A stretch of 64,000 nt of DNA, taken from positions 64,924,546 to 64,988,545 of the forward strand of contig NC_081408.1 of NCBI RefSeq assembly GCF_030272615.1, written 5' to 3'. Below are positions 34,562 through 47,070 of the stretch, one piece after another. Within the stretch, counting starts at the first letter, position 1. Each line of letters opens with the position of its first letter. The notes under the pieces were generated by a model. It was not told the origin of the DNA, did not search any database, and saw nothing but the letters and a program-made list of their open reading frames with translations. Both the position numbers and the translations under genes were made by a program. This stretch comes from Cryptomeria japonica. Lineage: Eukaryota; Streptophyta; Pinopsida; Cupressales; Cupressaceae.

Positions 34562-35322
34562 AAAATTATTATGATTTTTCATTATTATTATTATCATTTA
34601 GAATTCTGTGTATAATAAAATTTAGACTATTTTTGAATTTATTGTTGGTAATGAGTCTGCACTGATATCTTTTAAACCAAAATTAAAGATCAAGTAATAT
34701 TCATTTTGTCAAAATCATTTGAAACATGATCCTAATCTCTCTTCTAGAAACTTTGATGAGCTTAAAAGTTATTTTATCATTTTTAATAAAATGTGTTCAA
34801 CAACCTGGATTACAATCCTTTATATTATATATAGCGTATTTACTAATTAATAAACTTCTTTCAGTAAAGTTTTAAATAACTCTACAACGAATCAATCTTT
34901 GTTGAGTGCGTTAGGTCGGCATGAATAAAAGAGATAGATATTTTCTCTTCGACCAAAAAATGTTGGGAAATAATATGCTTTAAAACAAGCACGGGGAATC
35001 TACTTTTGGATTCAACAATTTGCGACCCTGCAAAATTAAAAAAATTATTTGAATGTCCCACACGCAAGGTTTATTGTCGTTGACTGATAAAACCCGGTAT
35101 CTAAATGCGAACAATTATTTTAATGGGCACGTGAAGTTGTGAAAGAGAAATGTGAGATTCCAACCATAGATCGCGAGTTCCACTATTCAGAAATGATGCA
35201 CAGTTGCAGGAACAGAAACTTATTTAATTCGCAGTGATTGGCAGCAATCTATTGTTGATTGGGACAAATATAAATATTGAAATGTGATCCTAACACATCT
35301 TTTACACTATGCAAACCATAAA
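34562..35322. other. AT-rich non-coding region
   Basis: No gene, repeat pair or RNA gene recognised. Confidence 0.5.
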
Positions 35323-36390
35323 GAATACCAAGTTTTAAGGAAACTAAGCAGAGAAAGCTAAGATCAGCACGAAGATTACAGTCTAAGAATATAGTACTAG
35401 CTTGTGGATCAGCAACTCCCCTTTGTCATTGTACTAAGCAAGCACAAGAAGCCAAAAATATTATCATACGGTAACCTATCTAATATCACATAAGATATGT
35501 ACGTTAACAAGAACCATCTTTCCATATATTTAAGATTAAATTCATGGCTTTCTGTTACTGATTTTGTTTGAGACAACCTCCATACGCATGGGGGAATTTT
35601 TTTTATACTTTCTTTCCATTGGTTTGAGTTGGGATCAATGTTTGGTACGATAGAAGATCAATAAAAGTCTTGGCTGTCAATGTTGGTGTTTGATAATACC
35701 ATTTACTATTGCAATCCCAATTCCCAACCAATGCATTTCATGATTCCAATATGTACAGTCTTATACACACACTCACTATTTCTGGACCCTTTATTCGTCA
35801 GTGCTGTTTGAATTCCTCAGCATTATCTTTGTTGCTTATGAACGCATCGTGCGTTTGAGTAGGCATCTAGTCAGCGTTGATTCTATTTTTGCTTTGCTTC
35901 ATGCGTTTCAATTGCCTTTTGTTTGTATATAAGGACACAAGACAGACCTAAGATTCATAAACCAAACCATGTCCTTTCAAAGGCCTCAACAATCAAATCG
36001 CATCTTTAAAAATATACTGGGTCCCTTGTGTTGATTTTATTATTGTGTCAGAAAATCATAATTCTGATTAAATTGTCAAAAAAAAGACAAATGTATGTTT
36101 TGAAAATTCAAGTACGACACAATATTTTAGATATACATTATTCATAAAAAATGTAAATGATAAAGGATGGCTTTTCTATTTATCTTTTATTTTCTACATA
36201 TTTTTATCCTTTTGCAAGGAATCACATATTAAAGAAGATCTTCCTCATAACAATTCTTATTTTAGATGTCTCTTCTTGTCACATTAATGAACAAACCACA
36301 TATGTCTTAAGAATTATTATTTGTACTAAGATTCTTAAATGTATCTTGAAATTTTTTAGATGAGAATGAGTACCTTCAATTTTCAAAAAG
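35323..36390 (+). repeat. Tandem duplication, copy 1 (about 1.07 kb)
   Basis: Begins GAATACCAAGTTTTAAGG and runs to CTTCAATTTTCAAAAAG, where copy 2 begins at once. The two copies are highly similar, with scattered substitutions and a few one-base indels. Each holds a plus-strand TATATAAGG box and, about 35 bases on, an ATG in the context AAACCATGT opening a 21-codon frame (MSFQRPQQSNRIFKNILGPL). It looks like the 5' end of a gene with its promoter, but no further coding sequence follows. Confidence 0.85.
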
Positions 36391-37459
36391 AATACCAGGT
36401 TTTAAGGAAACTAACCAGAGAAAGCTAAGATCAGCACGAAGATTACAGTCTAAGAATATAGTAATAGCTTGTGGATCAGCAACTCCCCTTTGTCATTGTA
36501 CTAAGCAAGCACAAGAAGCCAAAACGATTATCATACGGTAACCTATCTAATATCACATAAGATATGTACGTTAACAAAAACCATCTTTTCATATATTTAA
36601 GATTAAATTCATGGCTTCCTGTTACTGATTTTGTTTTAGACAACCTCCATACGCATGGGGGAATTTTTTTTATACTTTCTTTCCATTGGTTTGAGTTGGG
36701 ATCAATTTTTGGTAAGATAGAAGATCAATAAAAGTCTTGACTGTCAATGTTGATGTTTGATAATACCATTTACTATTGCAATTCCAATTCCCAACTAATG
36801 CATTTCATGATTCCAATATCTACAGTCTTATACACACACTCATTACTTCTGGACCCTTTATTCGTCAATGCTTTTTGAATTCCTCAGCATTATCTTTGTT
36901 CCTTATGAACGCATTGTGCGTTTGAGTAGGCATCTAGTCAGCGTTGATTCTATTTTTGCTTTGCTTCATGCGTTTCAATTGCCTTTTGTTTGTATATAAG
37001 GACACAAGACAGACCTAAGATTCATAAACCAAACCATGTCCTTTCAAAGGCCTCAACAATCAAATCGCATCTTTAAAAATATACTGGGTCCCTTGTGTTG
37101 ATTTTATTATTGTGTCAGAAAATCATAATTCTGATTAAATTGTCAAAAAAAAGACAAATGTATGTTTTGAAAATTCAAGTACGACACAATATTTTAGATA
37201 TACATTATTCATAAAAAAATGTAAATGATAAAGGATGGCCTTTCTATTTATCTTTTATTTTCTACATATTTTTATCCTTTAGCAAGGAATTCACATATTA
37301 AAGAAGACCTTCCTCATAACAATTCTTATTTTAGATGTCTCTTCTTGTCACATTAATGAACAAACCACATATGTCTTAAGAATTATTTTTTCTGCTAAGA
37401 TTCTTAAATGTATCGTGGAATTTTTTAGATGAGAATGAGTAGCTTCAATTTTCAAAAAG
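36391..37459 (+). repeat. Tandem duplication, copy 2 (about 1.07 kb)
   Basis: Starts AATACCAGGTTTTAAGG and ends TTCAATTTTCAAAAAG at 37459. The promoter-like block and the 21-codon frame are preserved without a frame change. The junction shares AAAG with the left boundary, which fits unequal exchange or replication slippage at a short homology. Confidence 0.85.
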
Positions 37460-37935
37460 TTAGCTCTAACTTTTCTCTTACCTATAAAAACTTAAACTTT
37501 TGGGACAAGAATAACTTTTTAAAAAAATTTTAATTGAGAGATTTAGTTGCTATGCTTATATAATCATTTGAGTGTAATGTAAAAAATCTTAATTAGATGA
37601 AACTTATATCTTTTCGCAAAGGACAATTGATGATTTTAATTTTGACACATTTTCTACTATATCTAGTCCTCTATATCACAGGACTTAAATCATTTTGTGA
37701 AAGATAAATGGGTGCCCAAATTGAAAACAAATAGGGTCCCACAAACAAGTCATTCAATGTAAGTGACTTTATATAGTGGGTAATTTATCTTAAAAGACAC
37801 AAATAGGGATCTATTTACATAATTATATCGTAAGAAAAAATATTCTATGATTATTCTTCGAAAGAAGGCAGTTCACTTTATTATATAATGTGACCTTATA
37901 AATTTTTTCATTGTTCATCACCTTTTATTACACAT
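37460..37935. other. AT-rich non-coding region
   Basis: Nothing recognised between the tandem duplication and the retroposon tail at 37936. Confidence 0.5.
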
Positions 37936-38258
37936 TGTTTTTTTATTAATGTAAGTGGGGAAGGGCCCCAAGTTGTTACAAATTAGACAAAAGCAAAACT
38001 AGATAGCTGGATTAAAACAAGACAAGATCGCAAATGTAAAATTGAATTGGGACATAGGAGTGGACCCAATGGAACAATCTGAGAGTTATGGGTCAAAGAA
38101 AATGATTATTTTTCTTTCAGCTTACCAAAGTCCATGAAGAGTCCATATTAGAAGAAACATGGGGGGCAGTGTTGGAGAACCTTTACAAGTGGCAGTAGAG
38201 TCTAAAAGATGAGTCATTGATCCCAAAAGGCACCTGACAGTTAGATGAGAGGGGCTGA
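37936..38258 (-). mobile_element. 3' end of a LINE-like element, split from 41480-42330
   Basis: On the minus strand it ends GGGGCCCTTCCCCACTTAC, then ATTAATAAAAAAA near 37938, a retroposon-type tail. I infer that it is the distal part of the element whose ORF1 remnant lies at 42057-42323, because the LTR element at 38259 sits between the two and both read in the same direction. No target duplication proves this. Confidence 0.4.
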
Positions 38259-38833
38259 TGCAACCATAATCAGTAAAACCCTCAAAGAGAATCAACCGGC
38301 TTATGCAACAAGAAAACATAAACAAATCATATTTATGCCCCAAAACTTATGGCAATCATCTAGTAGTCATCACATAATCATCAAAGAACATCCGGTGATT
38401 AACCGGTTATATGCGGGCTATGAGCTAGATACAATCCAATCCAGAACTCTAAGAATCAACCAGATCACAAAATGCGAATCTCAATCCTTATTCTACATTC
38501 TACCTCCTCTGCCCCTGCCAATGATTACATAATAACATATTTATGCCCACCGGAACATATCTAGATAGGCCTCATAAGATTACATAACGTGTAATTAGGT
38601 CGGCCCTAAGAATTTACATAAATCTTTCCAGATAATAACAACCAAACGATGCAGTTCAACAGAAAGGTTAGCCACATGCCAAAGAACATCAAACAAGACC
38701 CAAGATAGATCCACATGCCAAGAATCGTGTTGGAAATGAAAGAAAACCAACAGGTAAGAAAAAGAACTATCTAGGAACCCAGAAACAGTCAACCGGAAGC
38801 CATAATTGGCCGGGAAAGAATTAGGTTCTGCCA
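38259..38833 (-). repeat. 3' LTR of the gag/protease element
   Basis: Aligns with 40711-41394 over its length, including CAAAGAACATYCGGT and GTAATTAGGTCGG. It appears to lack a segment of about 75 bp near its right end. Confidence 0.75.
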
Positions 38834-39111
38834 CAAGAGTTCATCTGGTTTGTCACCATAAGCTTTATATCATCCCATTCCATTTGTCCATCATGCTCAA
38901 CTGTCAGATCCTTCTGCAAACTCATGTCACCTTCCGGTATAACCTCTTCAACTGGTTCTACCAGATCTTTCTTCAAATCCTTTGGTACAACCTCTACAAC
39001 CGGTTCTATCAAACCTTCTGGTATAACCTCTTCCACCGGCTCCTTAGTATTGCAAATTTTCTCAGGACTCAGATTCTTCACCTCCTTCTCTTTCTCCTTC
39101 AAAGAAATCAA
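38821..39111 (-). pseudogene. Glu/Val-rich tail of the gag/protease element
   Basis: A 96-codon frame of near-repeats (EPVEEVIPEGLIEPVVEVVPKDLKKDLVEPVEEVIPEGD). In plant Gypsy proteins a low-complexity acidic segment often follows the protease. Here it is the last coding sequence before the 3' LTR, where reverse transcriptase would be expected. Confidence 0.55.
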
Positions 39112-39249
39112 TGTGAACTTCTTCCCATCCTTCTCAATGGTGACTAGGTTTCTTCTACAATCATAAATATCTCTTCTATCATACTACGAAGGTTTTCCTA
39201 ACAAGACATGACAAGCACTCATAGATACAACATCACAAAAAACTTCATC

Positions 39250-40679
39250 TCTAAAAGGCCCAATGTTGAAATTCACCAAACACTGCTCTTTATCTCTATC
39301 TTTTGATCATCTTGTAGCCAACTCACCTCATAAGGACAAGGATCCTTAAGCCTCTTCCATCCAAGATTCACAACCATCTCCTCAGATACCAAATTGTTAC
39401 TACTTCCACTATCTACAATATCCCTTGCAACACTTACCACTTGATTTACACACAGTCTAGAAAAGACTCTTCGTCTGAGTAGATCTGGTATCCTTTCTTC
39501 TAAACATAAGGGATTCTCCTTTCTCTGGTGCATAGTCAGATCCAGTACCATCCCCTTTCGGTTCCTCATTTGCCACACAACTTCTTTCCATTCTCTGCTT
39601 ACATTCATAGAATCTATGTCTGGTTTCTCCATACTTGAAACATTTACTAGGAAATTATTTACTGGTACTTCTGCTACCTTTCCTCAATGCCTTTTGTTCG
39701 AGGTTCTTTACTCCACTTAGGTTTTGACTCATCTTCTTCAACCAGTTTCTTCATACTGTCACTCATCTTGAATTTCTCATTTCCCCTATTTGGTTGTCTT
39801 CTTCTCATCATCTCCTTAGCCTTCAAAGCATATTGGTAAGCTTATTCAAGTGTGGAAACCTTCAACATACTCATCTCATCTTGAATGTTAAAAGCAAGCC
39901 CATTGATGTATCTTGCCACCTTTTATCTATCCATCTCTCTATGTCCAGATCTAATCACCACCTTGTAGAATTCCTCAGTATATTCCTTCATAGTCATGTT
40001 CCTCTATTTCAGGTTCTGCAACTTTTTGAACAACTACAATTCATAGTCTCCTAGTATGAACTTTGCCTTCAATCTTGCAAACATCTATCTCCACCAGGTG
40101 ATCTTCAAATCACTACTCTTTCTGCAATTATTTACACCATAAGGCAACATGCCCTTTCAAATTAGTTTGTGCCAACTGGACTCTCTATGGGTCCTTGACA
40201 TCTTCAAACTCAAAGTAGTCCTCCAACTCTCTGAGCCAATCGATCAGATCCTCCGGGTTCAGCGTTTCAGAAATGTTGGAAAACTCAACTTTATGTACTT
40301 TACTCACTTGCCCCACTTCTCTCAAGAATCTTTCTTCCCTTTCATCTTCCGATCCTTCAACTTCCTCAAGCTCTTCATCAGCTTCTTCATATTCATCCTT
40401 AGAATTAGGGTTCCTTCAAAAACCAGCCAAAGCGTTTTGGATTTCATTCCTCACTTCTTTCCTGAAGTCTTCCATCATCTTTTGTACCCTTTGGGGGTTT
40501 TTCCTTCTCAACAACATCTCCTCTTCCACTTCGATGAACTGCCTGAACTCGATAATCTGACTGCTAGTTTCAATTGCCTCCCCTTGATGATCTATTGAAC
40601 ACACATGCAACCTGCCTCCAATCGGCGATCTATCCAGCCAAAGGAATGCCTCGATATTCTCAAACAATTCTTCCACCAA
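39250..40679 (-). pseudogene. Gypsy gag, zinc knuckle and protease, decayed
   Basis: Minus-strand pieces in order. The gag start at 40679 (MVEELFENIEAFLWLDRSP, then FRQFIEVEEEMLLRRKNPQRVQKMMEDF) is followed after a stop by an acidic stretch and LNPEDLIDWLRELEDYFEFEDVKD, the Gypsy capsid region. A zinc knuckle near 39640 (CFKYGETRHRFYEC) has its second Cys replaced by Tyr. The protease at 39273-39632 has the active site DIVDSGSSNNLVSEEMV and PYEVSWLQDDQ, as in chromovirus-like elements. Several stops and frame changes separate the parts. Confidence 0.8.
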
Positions 40680-40690
40680 CTAGTCCATAA

Positions 40691-40705
40691 CCAGCTCTAA
40701 TACCA
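40691..40705 (-). other. Primer-binding site of the gag/protease element
   Basis: Minus-strand TGGTATTAGAGCTGG, one base different from the initiator tRNA-Met site TGGTATCAGAGC in its first twelve bases, just inside the right LTR. Confidence 0.75.
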
Positions 40706-40710
40706 CTCGA

Positions 40711-41394
40711 TGCAGCCATAACTGGTAAACCCTCAAAGAGAATCAAATGACTTATGTAGCAAGAAAAACACAATGAAAGCAACAAGAAAACATAACAAAA
40801 TCACATAAATAGATCATATTTATGCCCCATAACTTTCAGAAATCATCCTGTCATCATCACATAATCATCAAAGAACATTCGGTAATTAACCGGTTACATG
40901 TGGATTATCAGCCAGATACAATCGAATCAGGGACTCTAAGAATCAACCAGACCACAAAATGCAAATTTGAATCCTTATTCTCCATTCTACTTCCTCTGCC
41001 CTTACCAATTATTACATAATAACATATTTATACCAACCGGAACATATTTGGGTCTGCCTCATAAGATTACATTTACCAATGCAGGAAATGAAACGCGTAA
41101 TTAGGTCGGTCCTAAGAATTAAGATAAATATTTCTAGAAAATAATAACCAAGAAATGTGGTTCAATGAGAAGGTCGGTCACATACCAAAGAGCATCAGAC
41201 AAGACCCAAGATAGATCCATGTGCCAAGAATCATGTCGAAACGGAAGGAAAACCATTTGGTAAGCACAAGAAATGTATGGGAACTTAGAAACAGTCAACC
41301 AGAAGCGATAATTGACCTGATAAGTACCCAATTGAACTGAAAATCTAGAATCAAGCACATAAAACTGCCAGGAAACTAAAAATAAGATCTGCCA
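40711..41394 (-). repeat. 5' LTR of the gag/protease element
   Basis: Starts TGCAGCCATAACTGG on the plus strand. The outer limit is set at the last match to the other LTR (CTGCCA). Confidence 0.7.
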
Positions 41395-41479
41395 TGAAGA
41401 ATGAGCAACTACTGGTACCAATCAGTAAGAACACATAAAACTGCACAAAGAACTCAACAAGAACAAAACTGAAAGGAAA

Positions 41480-42330
41480 TATTTTTGGATGATGCAAGAT
41501 TTCTCATCGACCGGGGATGCTCCTACATCAAGGAATCTAGGACCAAGGAGGGAATAGGTTTCATGCTTGAGAGAACCCTAGAAGGATTCAGAGGAGTGTC
41601 TGTAGTATTAAAGGAGGGACCAGTAGGAGTAGAAGGAGTCATGGCACAAGCAACTCCAACCATAAAAATAAGAGTGGGAAGGGGCCATAGAGATTGATCA
41701 ACCATGAGCTACAAAAGTTGGGGCAACCAACAAGGAGGTGGGATTAAAAGAAAAATAACAATCTAAGTTTAAAGCCACTAGAAAGACATTAAGATGAATC
41801 CAATCAACATCTTTCCACTAGATAAAAGATGAGTAGAGCCAAGAACCATGTGGATAGGAAAATGATAGGTACCTATTTGCAAAGTAGCATCTACATATGA
41901 ATGGAGACATCCAAATTCCAAGTTGTAATTCCACTAAAGCTCACCAAATTTAATAGAGATCTTAGTAGGTAGAGGTTTAGAAAGGTCTAAAACCACTAGG
42001 ATCCTTGTAGTGGAGGTATGGGAGAAAAATTTGGTACTAAGGTCATCTTTGAAAAATCAGCCTAGCTTGTTTCCAATGGATTCATAGGAAGAAGACCACA
42101 AAAAATGAAGAGGGAAGTGAGGGAGCTTGACCAAGGTGAAGGATATCTCAATAGTATCCATAAGGGGATTCAAGGAGGAAGTCCAGGGGTGGAGGGAAAG
42201 GGAATGCGAGTCTAATTTCCAAGGGCCAAAACAAAGAACAACATTTTGATCTTCTAGGCAATCAAATAAAATAAGAAAAAAACCTTTATCACAAGGGTAA
42301 ATATCCAACTTACCTAACACCAATGGGTTT
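41480..42330 (-). pseudogene. LINE ORF1 remnant with DUF4283 domain
   Basis: The frame at 42057-42323 reads GFFLILFDCLEDQNVVLCFGPWKLDSHSLSLHPWTSSLNPL and then LVKLPHFPLHFLWSSSYESIGNKLG. This is the DUF4283 domain found in plant LINE ORF1 proteins and related zinc-knuckle proteins that bind element RNA. Beyond 42057 the frame breaks up, and the CCHC knuckle that should follow is not recognisable. Confidence 0.75.
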
Positions 42331-45300
42331 CAATGTGTATAAATCCAATAATGTAAAGCTAAAAGAGAACACAACAACTATTTCAATGTGTTGATGAGAG
42401 CCATTTTTTCATAATAAGAAATGTAGTCCAAAAATTCCTTACTTAAAAGCACCTATGAAATAAAGGAAGCATTTTTAAGGTTAAGTCAAAGAGCCCCTTG
42501 TGGAATTATGGAGAACATATATGAACAATTTCTTTAATGGTGAGGTTGCAAACGTATTATACATCTAGGCAATAGGATGGGTTTTTTTGAAAGGAAGGAA
42601 GATCTGGGTTAGAAATATCTACTGCAAGATTTAAGACAAGAGAGTCCATGCTAGGAGCATTCAAAATAGGAGAGACATTTCTACCAATCACGAGCAAGAG
42701 ATGAAAATTTAAATTTTAAGGACAGGAGTTGTTGTAGACTACCAATTAAACCTAGACAAAATACATTGTTATTTATTATTAGATTTCAAGGAAATTTTGT
42801 CATTAATTATCTTTAATTTTAAAAAATCACCATTTTTTGCTAAATTATTTATATATATATATACAACATTAATTACACATTTAAAAAAAAACAATTATAT
42901 TATTATAACTTAGATTTTTTTAATAAAAAGTATAATCCTTTTGTAGAAGTCTATAATAAAATATCTAAATCCAAAATTATATTTCCTTTAAAAGGAAAAT
43001 ATGTTTTTGAATCTTCCTCTAAGTATATAACTTGTAAGATGATAATTTAATCTTTTTTGCTGAGAGAAAGGGTTTTAGTTATGAGGTATGATTATAATTT
43101 TTTATAACTTTATGCCCTTCGAAAAAATATGTTTGAAATAAGTTTACATGCTACAAATATTTGTCAATTTTGTCTACAAATGCTATTATTTATTATTTGT
43201 AACTGCATAAAGAAACTCATGAAAGAATTGTGTTCTACTACCACCTTTATTGAGTCATGTGTTAGTTTTTATTTTAGTTTGGATATATCTCTTCCATCTT
43301 GTGAACTACATCCAAATTATTTTCTATTTTCTGATTACATTCAAAATTTTGGTTATAATATTACAATTGCATTCGAATCTATATGAATTTTATTTTGCCA
43401 AGTCCAATGATTTCTTTTCTGTAAGTACTTCCCTATTTAATGCTCTCTACTCTTTGTTAGAAGTTCCTTAATTTTTAGTTACATTAAACAATTTAGTTCA
43501 ATGTTTATTTTTTAAATTATCCCCCACTTAATGATCCCTACATTCATCTCTAATATTTAGAGATAAATACTGAATAATAATTTAGATGAAATTTTAAATG
43601 TAACAATAAGGTCATAACAATTCTAAATATTTTATATGAATTATGATCTTAAATGTAACAATATGTTTATAAAATTAATCTATATGGAAATAAAAATAGG
43701 CAATTAAAATAGCCAATTCTCTTAACAATATGGTTATAACTTTTGTATATTCACTATATATATAAACTAATATGTACAAATAGATAGAAAAAACCTCCAC
43801 TTCAAGAGTTTTAGAACTTATAAATTATATTATTTTATGAGAGGGACTAGATTCCCTCTATCTCTACTCATGTATAAGGAGGTGCTCATGGTTAGCCTTC
43901 TATTTCTATTTAAGGAGGGACATCCTCCTAGTTTTCTTGATTTATGTAAATTTAGTCACTTGGAGCTATCTATCTCTCAACCATACATCAAGATAAATAT
44001 TTAAATAATCTACAAGGTACTCTCACTTGTTAGAAAATGAATAAAAATTCCTTTTTAATTTATGAAAAATAAAAAATGATAAATATCTTTCTTCTAGTTT
44101 TGCTTACCTACTTAGACTTGGTTTGTTCATGACCTCTTTGTTAGTTCGTCTTTATATTAAACTTAGTATAGTTAGATTGTATGTATGGGCCTCTCTATTA
44201 CCCTTTCTTTTGTTGTTAATATTATACTTTACTTTGTTTAGTAAAGTTAAATGGAAAATATTCATTAAAAGACATTGTTTTAACAATATTACAATAGTTT
44301 TTTATATCCAATTTAAAAAAAAAACCCAATGAAAAAATACAATTGACTATCACAAGTTACTTATTTTTTGGTATCATTACCAAGTCTCATGTGAAGAGTA
44401 AAATAATGAAAAATAATTAATTTTCAATAAATTATGTATTTTTTATTTAAAAAGAGTATTTACAAGAGAAAAGTGTGGTACAACATGAAAACAAGACTTT
44501 GATTAAGTAACGGAATTAAAGGATTTATTTTTTTTGTTTTTTTTAATATTAATAGAGAGATTTTTATTATTTTTTTCTAAATTTAAGATTATTAATAATT
44601 TTTCTTTTTATTTTTTAAAAAAGATTCTTATTTATGACAATTTATTTGGATTTTTACAAGTTGTTAAATTGAAAATAAATTAAAGCTATGAGATTTCCAC
44701 AATCCATTTTGTATTCTAATGTATTTTTGCTGGATTGGATAAAAAATAATAATAATAATAATAATTAAAAAAAAAAAAATACACTCAATCGAATCCAAAA
44801 AAAGTACATTAGAATGAAAATAAATTGTTCAAGATTCGAAAAAAATATATCTTGACAATAAAATTATATAATAATTTTTTATCTATCATCACTTATTAGG
44901 AGATTAGAAACCCAATAGATATATACTTAAGTCGTTACTCTATATAATGTAATCTAATAGTAAAGAAAAAATGTAACAAGATAAAATCATATTGCCTCTT
45001 TTCTTAGTATTATTCAACATTACTAAATTTATAAATACCACTTTCCTCCCAAAATTAACCTAAAATAAGTAGACCTACATAATTTATTCCATATCTAGAC
45101 TACCACTATGTTGCCCACATAACTAATTTTAGAAAACATACTCCTCATAAGCATTAATGTTTTTCAAAAGAAATAAGAATTGCTTATTTTTTACCAAGGA
45201 CTTACACTATACTAGTATTCAAACCATGAATGATCTTGTACTATTTAGAAGCTAGGAAACTTCCTACAACATGTTATGGAACACTTACAATAGTTAAACC

Positions 45301-46434
45301 TACAATTGCAATATTCTAGAAAGTAATCTTCCCTTTTCTATAAGTGTATTTGTACATTGTGCTTGGATATCTTCAAAATTTAAACATATTTATCAAATTT
45401 TGGATCATTTGTTCTGTAATGAAGGTTTTACAATTCACCCATGATTTTATTGACTGGAGGGAAAAATAAGATTTTTTATAAATCTATTTTAGGTTTTAGG
45501 AAAATTATATTTAAAATTGGTTAAATTTATAGTATAAATGATAAATTTTAGAGTATAAAAGAATTTTTTTTAAAAAATTCTATCTATAGACACTAGCCCT
45601 AAGGGAACATGTTTGGATACTAGTTTTCTTGGTGTAAGTTTCTTTTAGTTACTATGTTAGTTAATAGATAATCAAAGTAGTTTATAATTTAAATAGAGTA
45701 GATTCGATAGGTTAGTTTTTGCAAACTTATTCTTATAAATATTTTCAATAAGAAATAATAATAACAAATCATTATATTGAATATGACTCAATACAAATTT
45801 GATATCTGAAATTATATTTTAGGTATTTCAATTTCAAGATATCATATGGTATAGAGTTGGTGGGGGAGTGACATTGAAACCACAATGTTGATTAGGGTGC
45901 AGGGTAGAGGTATCCAAATAAGGATTATTAATTTTTTATTTGCTGCATGGAGAAACCCCAGAAAAAGAAAGACATGGCAGTAGACTTTGAAGAGGCGTAT
46001 TGTAAAATAAAGGTTCAGTTCCATTCTTACGTGTACTTTTTTTTGTTTTCCAGACATTATTTTTTTCTGCATAGGAATGAAGAAAGTCTTTGAGATTTCT
46101 ATTTAGATTTATTTGGAAGAATAACAGTGTTGAAATTAAGATGTCCCAATTTTAGACTCCAAACATATTTATTATTTATTTTATTTATTGCATCCATTTC
46201 AAAAGTCATAAAATGAAAGGAATAGTGCCATAGGTGTTTGATGCAAGATAGGTTCTCACTCTTGCCTAACAAAGATTATGTAGAGACTCCCTGCCTACCT
46301 GCATTGCAAAAAAAAAAATATATATATATTCACATAAAATTCTTGCAAATATAAAAGTTGCGTTGATGTCTTTCTATGATCTTCCTCTCTCAGCATCTTG
46401 TTCAATTTGAACCAAACCTCTACATAGTTTCATC
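42331..46434. other. Long AT-rich region without genes
   Basis: No supported coding region or LTR pair. Simple repeats include a TA run near 42850, an AAT run at about 44748-44765 and several poly-A or poly-T tracts. Short open frames here are AT-rich and lack any motif. Confidence 0.55.
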
Positions 46435-47070
46435 ATGAAAAGATCATTTGCTTTTTTGTCTTCTCATTGGCCTCACTGGCTTTTCCTCATTCTGCACCCA
46501 GCTCTATGTTTTCAAGGCCCTCTCTGGTCGATGCCCACACTTTTCCCCACACTATCTACCTATCCCGGGTGGGGCCTACCCCCCACCCCCCTACCATTCT
46601 ATAGGCGGGGTGGGTGGGGGGAGATAGAAGGGATGATTAATAAGCCTGCTAGACTTTCTATAGTGGGGGGGGGGAATTATTGTTGTTCCAGAGATAGCAG
46701 AGAGTCCGTAGTAGATTCTGTTGCCCGAGATTCGGAAGCAGGGCAGAGGCGGTCCGCTCAAAAGCCTATCCCTGCTCCAGATTTCCTATCATATCGTTGC
46801 CTTTTCACATTACTGGTTTCTCCTCTTTCTATTTGATGGATGTGCCAAAGCTTAATGTTGCAGACTTTTGACCTTTCTTATTCTGCTGGTGGGGCTGACT
46901 TAACCTTGTTTTCTTTCTTACCCGTCTCGCCCCTTCATCTAATCACTTCACTTTTCTGCCTCTCTACTCATGCGACCTCTCATTGTAAGAAGCTAAGTGG
47001 TCATTCTAAGGATAATATAATAGTCTTGGATAACATTATCTCTCTATTGCAAGTAACCATCCAATGTTGA
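46435..47070 (+). other. GC-rich island with doubtful open frames
   Basis: Two frames (46435-46836, 133 codons; 46840-47070, 76 codons) follow each other in an otherwise AT-rich region. The first begins with a hydrophobic stretch that could pass for a signal peptide, but it crosses homopolymer C and G runs and resembles no family I know. I report the composition change, not a gene. Confidence 0.3.
46579..46674. repeat. C-run/G-run hairpin and G10 tract
   Basis: CCCCCCACCC at 46579-46588 is the exact reverse complement of GGGTGGGGGG at 46612-46621, with a 23-base loop, and a run of ten G follows at 46665-46674. The strand with four G tracts could also form a G-quadruplex. Confidence 0.8.

Larger units (their letters stand above)
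38259..41394 (-). mobile_element. Gag/protease-only Ty3/Gypsy element (non-autonomous)
   Basis: Related direct repeats at 38259-38833 and 40711-41394 start TGCA(A/G)CCATAA on the plus strand and bound about 1.9 kb. A primer-binding site of initiator-Met type lies at 40691-40705, so the element reads on the minus strand. The interior encodes gag, a zinc knuckle and a protease only; reverse transcriptase, RNase H and integrase are absent. The LTRs differ by many substitutions and about 75 bp of length, so it is old. I could not find a clean target duplication, and the outer right boundary is uncertain by up to about 70 bp. Confidence 0.75.

Noticed and set aside
41485-41697. Plus-strand 70-codon frame
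   Set aside because: It lies opposite the decayed LINE-like sequence and has no motif of its own.
42331-46434. Short hydrophobic frames in the AT-rich desert as membrane peptides
   Set aside because: AT-rich codons yield Ile, Phe, Leu and Tyr by chance; there is no conservation signal or start context.
46435-46836. A secreted protein with a signal peptide
   Set aside because: The frame crosses homopolymer C and G runs and the hairpin, has no family resemblance, and lies in a region without other gene features.
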